A stretch of 64,000 bases of DNA from Tigriopus japonicus (taxonomy: Eukaryota > Arthropoda > Copepoda > Harpacticoida > Harpacticidae): assembly GCA_010645155.1 (NCBI GenBank), contig JAAGOF010000055.1:824022-888021 (forward strand). The letters run 5' to 3'. The position numbers and the translations under genes are program-made. The notes below the pieces were generated by a model that saw nothing but the letters and a program-made list of their open reading frames with translations, searched no databases and was not told the origin of the DNA. Below, one piece after another: positions 12,433 through 23,411 of this stretch. Numbering within the stretch: position 1 is the first letter of the stretch; every line of letters starts with the position of its first letter.

Positions 12433-13259
12433 TTGTTGAATAGCATTGTCATTTTGCGAAATCGTAAATTTGCCTTCTACGTATGTTATAAGGACTAAAT
12501 AAGACTATTTTTGTTGTCTGCATATGCATTATGCAGAACAAGCTTATTTAGATTTATTCAGGTATTTCATTGCTTGACTAATTTCCCTTTCTTTTATTTC
12601 ATTTAAATTATTATCAAAGGAAACAACGTGCATCCACCATGGAGCATGAATGTGAGCGTAAGCGAGGGATCATGCCCGGGAATCCACGACTTGATGAAAC
12701 TATAAATATAGCACTTAGTATTTGAGTCTTGTAAAAGGCCTTTGTTTTGAGATAAGAAACACTTTTGAAGCTTTTCTTTTTATATAGATAGCAAATGAAC
12801 CGCTTGGAAATGACAAGTAGATTGAAATGCGAAATTGCTTCAATTCACAACAGGTTGAAAATTACGATGAATCAAAAGTGCACAACAAAAATTGTGGATA
12901 ATTAAAAAAAAAAATTTCCTGCAATCGCTTTCACAAAAGTTCTTGGTTCCTTACTTGCCTTCCTCGAGAACAACTTTGAGAGGAATAATCAAAAATCAAG
13001 TAGTGGACTTCATTTTTTAAGACTCAAACTGAACTAAGAAATTACGTTTCAAAATGAAATGGAATCGTCGGCTGATCCACAGATATCTCCAGATGCGAGA
13101 TAAGACGGTGACATTGTTTGCTTTTTGAAGGTTGCATTTCGAAGTTCTTGGCATTTTGGCCTTGTCAAGGCTGATAAGACCCTGCAGAAAATTCATGATA
13201 TGGCAAAGTTTTTCGTCTGGTTTTCTCATTCATTGTCAAGTAAGTTCAACATATATAAA

Positions 13260-13795
13260 CAGGGCCCGGAAAAATATTTGTAAAAAAGTGACAAAATATC
13301 CAATATATATTTTCTTCAAAAGGCCAAAATATTTGGAAAAAACCCCGAAATTTAAGAAATATTTTTTTTTGACAAGGCCATTATTTGGTATTTTTGTCCG
13401 TGTGCACCGATTTTCCAAATTTGTTCTCGAGGAATTTGATGCATTTAGTCGTTTTTGGAGGCATACTTGAATGTTATTGATTCAAAAATACAATTTTCAA
13501 TTTGCCTCAATGTATGGCGCAGTTTTTTTCGTGCATGACAGTACTTTTGGTTGTGAATGTCAAATTGCAGGACAAATGCCATTTTGTAGAGGTTTTTGTA
13601 TTTTGGTAGGCCCTATTGAGCATTGGTCGTTCATTTACTTTCCTCATTTTTCCCTGAAATATCTTTTCTGACTCAAATATTCGAGAAAATATTTATTTTC
13701 TCCTTGAAAAAGCTAAAATATTTAAAAAATCGAGGAAAAACGAATAAATATTTTTAAAATATTTTATATTTTAAAAAAATTATTTCCGGGCCCTG
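13260..13795. mobile_element. Non-autonomous hAT-type element, 536 bp, 8-bp TSD
   Basis: The ends are inverted copies of CAGGGCCCGGAAA followed by an A/T-rich stretch. The element is flanked by identical 8-bp direct repeats, TATATAAA, at 13252-13259 and 13796-13803. Terminal CAGGG and an 8-bp target duplication are hallmarks of the hAT superfamily. The inside is very AT-rich and encodes no transposase. The target is AT-rich, so chance similarity of the duplication is somewhat more likely than for the other hAT copies here. Confidence 0.8.
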
Positions 13796-13803
13796 TATAT
13801 AAA

Positions 13804-16110
13804 TATAGCACGGTATTAAGCAAAGGCTATGACAGCTAGTTACTAATGACAAGCACTCCTACATAATCCTCCAAAAAAATCTGGTAAAAAACGAAAGTTG
13901 TGGAATCCACTCGCCCAACCTTGAACAGGCGATCAATTGTTGCTATGTCAAGTCAAACGTGGCTTGATGTCATGGTTTTATCATGGTTTAGTCGGAGAGG
14001 ATGGTATCGAATCGTGTCTCCGGTGAACTTTCACTTTCTTTGTTTAGTACAGATCTTCTGAGAATTTTATGCAACCTCCAAAAAAATGGGCACAAGTTTC
14101 TATTCAGAATGGATAGACAATATTTATGGCAAAAGACAGGCAGAAGAATCTCGTGAATTGGCTCCAAGTTGACCTTTTTTGGCCAGTGATGTGTAGTTGG
14201 GAAAGATTGTCATTAGACATGATTGCCAATAATTAAATCGAGTAATGAAACGACATTTATTCTGAAAGTGAGTGACTAGAGATACTTGAAAATAGTTGCT
14301 AATTCATCTTCCATTATATTGAGAAAAAAGTGCCTCTCATCTTTGGGCCTAACTTGAATTACTTCGATTATTCCTGGTGCGAAACGCAGAGATCGACATC
14401 TTCTCCAATTATAGTGAGCCCAACTCTTGTCAAGTGACTTTAAATCGACTTCTTTTCGACAATCTCACGGTTCCTTCTATTCATTGAAAAAGTGTTGACT
14501 TGAACAAATTTACTGTTGGATGACAATGGCCTTGCCAACACCACTAACGAGGGTGGGGATGGATGGTATTTTGACACATACGGCCACTTTTTACAGAGAC
14601 GACGAACAAAGCAAACTCGAGAACACCCATCTTGATTTTTGTAATGGTTGGTCGTGTCATCTAAAATTCTTTTATCTCTTGGTTATCTTGCCTTTGATTT
14701 GGTTGTTCCACATTTATATAATAAGATAATATAGACTCAGAAACTTTAGTAAAAGAGTGATACACTCATGATATTTTTTGGCCCTATACTCTCCACTTGG
14801 CACAAGAAGGAAAAGAGTAAAAAAAATATGGAAACGCAAAACTTGAATGAATATGTAAAATAAGCGCAATATTTTCAGAAAACTTACAAAGCTTGCGAAG
14901 TAGTGATTTTTTTTTTTTTAAATATGCCGTCATTATGACTTGCACCTTTTAGCCTTCTTTCCGTTTTTCTCAACTACTTCATGTGGGTTCCAAATGCGCA
15001 TGTACTCTTCTAATTATAGTGGTTCTAAAATACACAAAGTATTTTAGTACTAACCACTTCTGTGTGTGTGTTTTGTTTGGCACAAGGTCAGAGAGCTCTG
15101 TTTTGTTATAGGGAGAATAATGTTTTACTCTTTTTTAATTACACTGTCAAAATTTAGCGCCTCTTTCGAATTCTGTTTCACCTTTACATGAGATATCCGG
15201 TCAGTTGGCCTGATAATTGTCCAAGAAGGAAAAGTTCCTTTTTTATTTGTTTTACTTCAAACTGTCATAACATGGTCATCTTTAAAAGTTTATTGCTTTG
15301 AACCTGTTGATTTGGCAATCCTTTGAAGACGTTTATTAACTGTGCATGTGAATAGAGTTGACCTCGAGTTAATTTGAGGAGTCGACATGGAAGAAATAAA
15401 GCTAGGCCGCATTCCTTTTCTTTGCTGATGCACTTTCAGGGATGACATAATATAAAAATCCATTGGTCTGCGGTAACTTACAATAAGTATAATTCATCAT
15501 TGATCACTTTATTCTGAAAGTCCAAACGTTTCATAGCCAAAATCTGAAATTGGATATGATCAATGAATCTTTGGTGTCTAGCACTTAATTTACCGGTAAG
15601 GAGTAGTGTACAATGGCCTAACTTTGACATGCCCAGTCCTCTTCAAATGTGTACGTGTCCATTAAAATCTGGAAAGGTCGAGAATCAACTCAAAAGGTAA
15701 TACAAGCTTACTACGAACCATACGCAACCGTCGGTAAACCCACTTTTTATGCCAACCAAGAGTCAGCCATGCCAAGGCATGTAACATCGTGTGTGATTAG
15801 TTGAGTGTGGCATTGTGATTTATGATATTATGCCGTCTCGGTGGTTGTTGAGTTGGGCATCGGAGTGACCACCAAAACTAAAGATTACTTTAATGGTGGG
15901 TACCCATCTTCACAGAGTTCGCACATTACGACGCTCTAAGCTTCAGGGTCGCTGCTTTGCTCGCGTGCTCGAAAACATGGGCGATATGTTCAAGTAGGAT
16001 TTACCTACCAAAATTATCGGCTTTGGAGCCTCACTCTCTCAACTTGGTTCAGGGTTGAGGCGTTAATGTATGGACTAATGCATCCATGGTTCTGACACCT
16101 CCCGTGCTGC
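13804..16110. other. Gene-free intergenic sequence
   Basis: No coding region is recognised. The stretch is AT-rich with short homopolymer runs (for example near 14910) and a small palindrome around 15026-15049. It ends in the sequence upstream of the peroxidase gene. Confidence 0.55.
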
Positions 16111-16285
16111 ATGGATGGATGGATGGATGCTCAAGCTCCCAGCAACCATCCCAGTCAGTCCCACGACAGGCATCGTCTTCGTTTTTCTTGAAAATCTTCT
16201 TTGTTGTTATGTTTCTTGGCCTCCTGCACATGCTACACTCACACAGGATGATCAGCAGGTCCTGTGGAAGGATGGATGGATGGAT
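16111..16285. repeat. Two short GGAT microsatellite tracts upstream of the peroxidase gene
   Basis: ATGG/GGAT tetranucleotide tracts lie at 16111-16129 and 16269-16285, about 0.6-0.75 kb before the peroxidase start codon. The open frames that pass through them on both strands have no recognisable homology and look accidental. An ACC/ACT-rich tract near 16600-16650 is also low-complexity. Confidence 0.7.
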
Positions 16286-16862
16286 TCTCAAGACAAGATG
16301 ACGATTTGAGATCATCAATAGAGCGACGACCACCCGAGACCCTGGCGGTCTCGACCTGTGGGTCCTTTGAAGCTCTAGCGTTGGTTCGCTCTTTGGTTCT
16401 TTCATTCGTTGGATGGTCGGTCGCTCCTGAACATCGCAGGGGACGAATAAACGCACGAAACACGCTTGGCTTGAGGAGATTCGAACGACCGACGGACGGC
16501 CTTACAACGAGTATGCTCGGTTTTGGGACGGACGTGGGGAAGAATGAGGACGCTGCTTCCAACTCCTTGATCAATTCGGAGGAGGAGATTGCTCGCACAT
16601 ACCACCACTACTACGAGCATTTCTTCTTCCACCACCACTACTACTACATACGTCTTCAGTCCGACCTCAGAGGTGGTTGTGTAGTGAAAGTAGGATAGCC
16701 AAATCAGTCGTCCCAGTAAGCAAGTGCGGTGCTTACATCCGTGGATTACGTACATGTCAACGATGGTTAAAAGAAGCAATTGTCACGTCGTCCATCACTA
16801 AGGCCTTGAACCAAAAGCAATCAGATTTGGGGGTTACGAGTTAGTCGAGCATTGGCCACAGG

Positions 16863-19800
16863 ATGGCTCCTACATCCCACATGTTCACCAAGCTCCGGAT
16901 GGCGGGTGTTGCCGCAATCCTGACCACGGTGGTTTTACTTCACTTCGGACCCAGTGCAGCCAGTGAATTTGATTACATTCAGAACTATGAGTTTGACTTT
17001 TTCAATGAACACACTCTGGAAGAAATCCTCTACGGGGAAGAGGATCAGGACCAACCTGAAAACGCCCCCAGGTCCTCCGCTTCTGAGTCCAAAAGAAGGC
17101 GGAAACGCCAAGCTCAAGTGAGCTCACTGCCGCAGATTTCCTTTCGAGAAATGGCTGCCATTGTGTCAGAAGCCGAAGTAGCGATCAAGAATCGCTTTGA
17201 CTTGCTCGAGCCGTCCATTTATGACAGTGACGCCAGACAACTGCCCAAGTCTCCCGAATGGTTCATGTCGGCATCAGCTAAGATCAAGATCTTAGCCAAG
17301 AATATTTCTAAAGTCGCCCTTGTGTCTGAAGAGGCCACCAAATACATAGCCAAGAAGCACAATCTTACTCGGGACGAAATCACCTTCGGATTGCCTTTGG
17401 CGGACGTTCGAGGAACAACCCTGGGAGAGCAATGTCTCATCAAGGTGGATTATCCCTGTCAGCCTGGAAAGTACCGGGCCTACAACGGATATTGTAACAA
17501 TGTGCAGAATCCCAATTGGGGTGTGTCCAACAGGCGATACCTTCGATATATTCAGTCGGATTATGCCGATGGGATCAGCATTCCGCGTCAACGCGCCAAT
17601 GGCGAATTTTTGCCCAGTCCAAGAGCCGTCTCAGTGGCCATTCACACGGATTCATTCAATGAGCATCCCCATCTTATGGTAATTGCCGCGATATGGGGCG
17701 AATTCATTTACCATGATGCCGCCCACACCCCTCAAATGGCGGGTTACTTGGGACAACGCCTCAAATGTTGCGACGTCGAGTTTGACCACTTCCATCCCGA
17801 ATGCTATCCCATTAAGATTTCCGCCAACGATCCTTTTTACGGAAAGTTTGGCGTCACTTGCCAGGAATACGCCAGGTAATCAATCGTCAAGTGGTTGGTT
17901 AATAATTGCTTTTGCCTACCATTGAAACTACTTTATGATTTCAATCCAAGGACGGTCCTAATCAAAGCGTTGAATCCCAAGAAGGGACCTAAAAGTAACT
18001 ATGACGATCAGTTTTGGGAATCTCAAGAGCAATGTTTACCAACACTAGTGTCATCCTCTTGTTACTACCTCAATGGCTGGAGCTATTTGGTTTTCATGAA
18101 TGAGTATTAGCATCTTGATACTCACCAATCATTCTTCGAACTGAAGCAGGATTTGGGTAGCAAATTGTTGGAGTTGCTGGTTAGCATTCAAGCGTAGTCT
18201 CAACACTGTGTTCTTGATCTCTGTATACCCAACCATCTTCATCGTTGGCAATTAATTCTCGATGCAAGGATGACACGCATTTGCTAACAGAGGAGTGAGT
18301 CGAGCCATTCCCTCCTTTACGCTGAGATCCATTGCAAAAATCAGAGCAGTACGACATTCTTTTGAGACGACAAGGTTCAAGAAACCCCCCCAAAACATGG
18401 CTGAGGACAACCTTGAAAAAAACGTTCATGCGTCAAAACATGAGATTGATCCTTTGGGGCCTTAATTTCACGCTTAGCTTTTGTCCTAGCCATTTGAAGT
18501 TAGCTCTCTTTACACTGACAAAAAGGTAGTCATGTAAAAAGTTATTTCTTCTCTCTTTTCAGATCTGCCACAGCCTCCAGAACAGGTAAGAAACCAGCAA
18601 CAATAACTGGCAAAAACTATGCCTTGGTTGAGGTAATTCCAAATCATGTCCGCTACCATTAGCGTGATTCTTTTTGCATTTTGGTAGAAATCTTCCGACT
18701 TGTGGGTTGCTTTTATGGCTTTATGGCAACCAGAATTTTCGCTACCTGGGAAGTAATGATCCGTAACACAACTGTCGTCCGGGAATATGTTTAGCGTGTT
18801 GTTATTATTACATGCATATCTACATACTATCATGACCTCCAAGGGCGGAGAATTTATAGAATGTCATCAACCACCAATCGAACTAACGTAAATAATTTTG
18901 AACAGATCTTATTGCCAAGATATGCAACATTTCAATGGCGTGATCGAGTGAATGAGCCAAATATGAATTTTCTGGTTGGTGACTCGGCACATGTTTCAAT
19001 TCTCGAGGCCTAGCGGTTCATCTCACATTAGAGCCCCCACAATTTGGTGATACACTCGTGTATGACTTGCTTCGAGGCCTGGGTAGGTGTCATAAAATCT
19101 GCTCCCTTCACTAATTATCTTGAGAAGTAATCGTACAGGAAGTCCAAACAAAGCCATGGGAGCAGCACACAAATTCCGAGGTGTTGGTCTTTTCACATTC
19201 ACAGACGTCTTAAATAATTTCAGGTTGCACTTTGGGCCCGAGGGAACAGATCAACCAGGTCACCTCATTCATCGATGGATCCACCATCTATGGTAGTTCT
19301 AAGGAAGAGGCCGAGAGTCTGCGAACCTTCACCTTGGGTCAATTGAAGACCCAATTCAATGCCCATCGAGACGAATTACTGCCACCCGATCAAAATAGTT
19401 TGGACTGCCAAGATTCCGTAGGGAAGAAATGCTTCAAGTCCGGTGATGTGAGGGTTAATGAACACCCTGGTATGGTAGCCATTCACACCCTTTGGGTTCG
19501 ACAACATAATCAATTGGCCACTCAATTGGCCGACCTCAATCCTCATTGGAATGATGAACAGATCTTCCAAGAGACCCGTCGAATTGTGGGTGCTCAGATC
19601 CAACACATCACCTTTAATGAGTACTTGCCCACGATTCTGGGCAAGGAAACCATGGATAAGTACTCCCTCAGTCCCAAGAAGATGGGATTCTATTCAGGAT
19701 ACGATATTAACACCAACCCTGGAACTGCCAACTCTGTGGCCACTGCCGCTTTCCGATTCACCACATCCCTTCTTCCTGCCATTTTTCAGTATTATGAACA

Positions 19801-22800
19801 ATCCGGTTCAAAAGTCAAGGTCGAGAAGCTCAGTGAGGCCTTTTATAAGCCATTCAGTCTTTATGAGCCCCAAATGATTGACAATATCCTTCGAGGAATC
19901 ACCAAGAGCCACTCCCAATCTGAGGACATTCATGTCAACGGCGAAATGACAAACAAGATGTTCATGAATGCCACCACTGGAATGGGTCTTGACTTGGTCG
20001 CGCAAATCATTCAGCAAGGTCGAGGTCATGGTCTACCTGGATACGTTAAATGGAGATCATTCTGTGGCCTGCCAGAAGTTACCAAGTTCGAGCAATTGAA
20101 GGACATCATGACGGTCGGCACTATTGAAGTGCTAAGGAACACCTACAGCTCCATTGAAGATATTGACCTTTTCACTGGTGGTCTTGCTGAAGTACCCTCA
20201 AAGGGTGCTGTGGTTGGACCAACGTTTGCCTGTTTGATCGGTCGACAGATGTTCTATTACAAATCCGGCGATCGCTATTGGTATGAAAACGATATTCCAC
20301 CCTCATCTTTTACCAAGGAGCAACTCAACGAAATTCGAAAAGTTTCTTTGGCCCGAATCATTTGTGACAACACAAAGACCATCGACTTTATCCAACCTAA
20401 TGTCTTCTTGGAGTCTGATCCATTCCTGAATGCCTTGATGCCATGTAGTGGAAACTCGGTGGTCCAAAAAATGAACCTTAACGGCTGGACCACGGCCTCT
20501 CCGAGGTTTATTGTGCCAGATAATATGCTTCTTGATGCCATTGAACGAGCCAAACGAGACGTGAGTGTGATCAAGGATCGAGAGTGGAACTTGTTCAAGA
20601 GCGGAAACACTGCCGACCCCAAATCGCCAATTGGATCTTCTTACGGCTTTATGAAGCCAAAGGTTCAATCCAGTGAAATTTCAAATACCTCGTTCGTTCT
20701 CCAATTTGCGTCGCGTCGATTTTTGGACAACCTTTTAACAGGAGAGGACGGAGAACGACGAAACCGACAATTGCAAGACGCCGAATTTGGAAACAAAGGC
20801 ATTGGAAATCTCCAAGAATTGATGGATGTACTGCCAAATATTGACGTTTCAGATGTCATGGATATCCCAAAAGTATTCCAATGTGATGAACAAACACTGC
20901 CCTGTGATCACACCACCAAATACAGAACACTGACTGGATGGTGTAACAATCTCTTGTTTCCCGAATACGGAAAATCCATTCGAGCCTTCACGAGGCTTTT
21001 AGCTCCAGCTTACGATGATGGTTTAATGAGTCCAAGGAGTCGATCCGTCAAAGGTCGACCTCTTCCCAGTCCAAGATTAGTCTCTGTTAATATTCATAAC
21101 GATGTCAGTGCACCTCACGTCAGATATTCCCTTATGATGATGCAATGGGGTCAGTTTGTCGATCACGACATTACTCATACTCCGGTCAATCGGTAAGCCT
21201 TCAGTCAACCATTATGTGAACCTTCTTTAGTGCAATCATGAATTCTCTCTTCTCTCTTTGTTTCCAGGGGGTTCGGTGATTCGATTTTGGAGTGCAAAGA
21301 TTGCGACGCCAAAGAGCGACTCCATCCTGAATGTCTTCCCATTCCTGTTCCAGAAGGTGATCCCTTCTTTCCCAAGATCAATATCACTTCAGGCAAGCCT
21401 TTCTGTTTGGCCTTTACTCGATCTATGCCTGGCCAATTAACGTTGGGTTTCCGCGAACAGATGAACCAAATCACTTCCTTTTATGACGCTTCCAATGTGT
21501 ATGGCTCTGATTTGTGCGAGATGAGAGAGCTGAGAGAGTTCCAGGGAGGTCGACTCAATACCACGCGCCAATTTCACGGAGGTCGCGATCTCTTGCCATT
21601 GACCACTGAGAATGCCGAATGCAAGGCCAAGTCTGGTTTCTGCTTTGAAGCAGGCGATGCCCGAAACAGTGAACAGCCAGTTCTCACTGCCATTCATACG
21701 CTTTTCATGCGACTTCATAATCAAGTGGCTGATGAGCTCAGCCGATTGAATCCTCAATGGTCAGATGAGACCTTGTATCATGAAGCCAGGCGGATTTGTG
21801 GAGCCATTCAGCAACATATCACTTGGAATGAGTTCTTACCAAGAGTTTTGGGATGGAATGCCATCAAGCTTTATGAATTGAGCTTGCTCTCCGAAGGCTA
21901 TTTCCATGGTTACGACGAAAAATGCAACCCTACTGTACTGAACGAGTTTGCTTCAGCGGCCTTTAGATTTGGTCATTCCCTCCTGAAACCGACTTTCAAG
22001 AGAATGGACAACAAATATTCAGAAAGAGGCCCAGACCTAAAACTAGCAGACATGTTCTTCAACCCAGACAAGCTACACGAACCTGGAATGATTGATGACT
22101 TGGTTCGCGGTGTCTCAACCACGTCAATGGAGACTCTGGATCAGTTTATCACTGAAGAAGTTACCAACCACTTGTTTGAGGACAAAAGTACGCCGTACTC
22201 AGGTTTGGATCTGGCCTCTCTGAACATTCAACGTGGAAGAGATCATGGTCTACCAGGATACAATTTATACAGAGCCATTTGTAACCTCACGAGAGCTGAT
22301 GATTTTGGAGATCTTCGTCGAGAAATCGCTTTGCCCGTTATTGAGAGGTTAAAACGAACCTACGACCACGTGGACGACATTGATCTTTTCACAGGTGAGT
22401 TTTCTTTTCAAGAATATCTCGATGGTTAGCAACATTTTTTTTAAACTTTCCCTTTACAGGCGGACTTGCTGAAACACCCCTTCACGGAGGATTGGTGGGA
22501 CCCACTTTTGCCTGCATCATTGGAATTCAGTTCAGAAATTTGAGGAAATGCGACCGATTCTGGTATGAGAGTGGCAATCCCTTGATCCGTTTCACAGATT
22601 CTCAATTAGCCGAGATCAGAAAGATCACCCTTTCTAAAGTGATCTGTGACACGAGTGACGAAGTTATCTCCATCCAACGAGCTAACTTCGACATTCCTGA
22701 CCCATTCTTAAATCCACGGGTCAACTGTGACGCTTTGCCCGGTGTTAATCTCGAATTATGGAAGGAGCGAATCACTTGCAAGGTCAATGATCTAAGTATT

Positions 22801-23022
22801 GAAACCGGCGATGCTCGAAGGACCTCTCCTTGTGTCATGTGCACATGTACTAAAGAGGGCCCCTTGTGCCAATCCTTGAAGATTGAGAACTGCTTCCATC
22901 TCGCGCAATCCTTCAGTCGACAAGCCATTCTGCAAGATCATGTGTGCAAAGTACAATGTGCTTTTGCATTCCGGGCGTTCCCCTCGGTGAAGACCGGAGA
23001 GAACCGAATCGGTTTTAGCTAA
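16863..23022 (+). CDS. Secreted tandem double-domain animal heme peroxidase, first domain degenerate
   Basis: Five exons (16863-17875, 18563-18585, 19224-21192, 21268-22394, 22460-23022) close in phase to 1564 residues. Residues 10-34 form a signal peptide; a furin-like RRRKR site lies at 78-82. Two animal peroxidase domains (myeloperoxidase/peroxinectin fold) follow, roughly 195-780 and 895-1500. Domain 2 is canonical: WGQFVDHD (distal His993, heme-ester Asp992), GDARNSE (Arg1134, Glu1137), AFRFGHS (proximal His1238) and RGRDHGLPGYN. Domain 1 keeps distal His284, Arg422 and Glu425. It has WGEFIYHD (Gln to Glu, Asp to Tyr), Thr526 for the proximal His, and RGHGLPGYV for RDHGLPGYN, so it probably cannot bind or use heme normally. 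A Cys-rich tail (SPCVMCTCTKEGPLC) ends the protein. RRNR at 857-860 lies between the domains. Family enzymes oxidise halides or phenols with H2O2 in cuticle, chorion, mucus or immunity. Confidence 0.92.
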
Positions 23023-23137
23023 ATAATACCAGTCAACACATTGTATAAACTACTATGCTTTACTATATTATTCATTTTTAATAACCATCATAGAGTGTTG
23101 TACCTCAACTCAGGTGCTCTCATAAAATAATCTTTAC

Positions 23138-23143
23138 AATAAA
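23138..23143 (+). terminator. Putative polyadenylation signal of the peroxidase gene
   Basis: AATAAA 116 bp after the stop codon at 23022. It lies before the convergent CLOCK stop at 23412, so the two 3' ends share the roughly 390-bp interval. Confidence 0.6.
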
Positions 23144-23411
23144 ATACAACTGTGCTAAGTGTTCCCATCCGCATCCGTTTCTCCCACTTATCTTAGAATT
23201 GGTAGATGACATTTTCAGGGGGCATGTTTGTTAATCTGGGAGCGATGTTGAATAACTCATCCTTTCGAGAACAACGTTGGCTATTTGATAGACTTCCTCT
23301 TACCGTGAAGACTAGCCGTGAAAAGAAAGACATTAGGACAAGAATAGAAAAATGGGCCAACATTAAAATATTTTTCTATATTTTGATGAAGTTGGATGAT
23401 ATGCGATTTCC

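Noticed and set aside
16049..16779. Several overlapping open frames of 60-144 codons on both strands upstream of the peroxidase
   Set aside because: Low-complexity and GGAT-rich, mutually overlapping, no homology; probably promoter or 5' UTR sequence.
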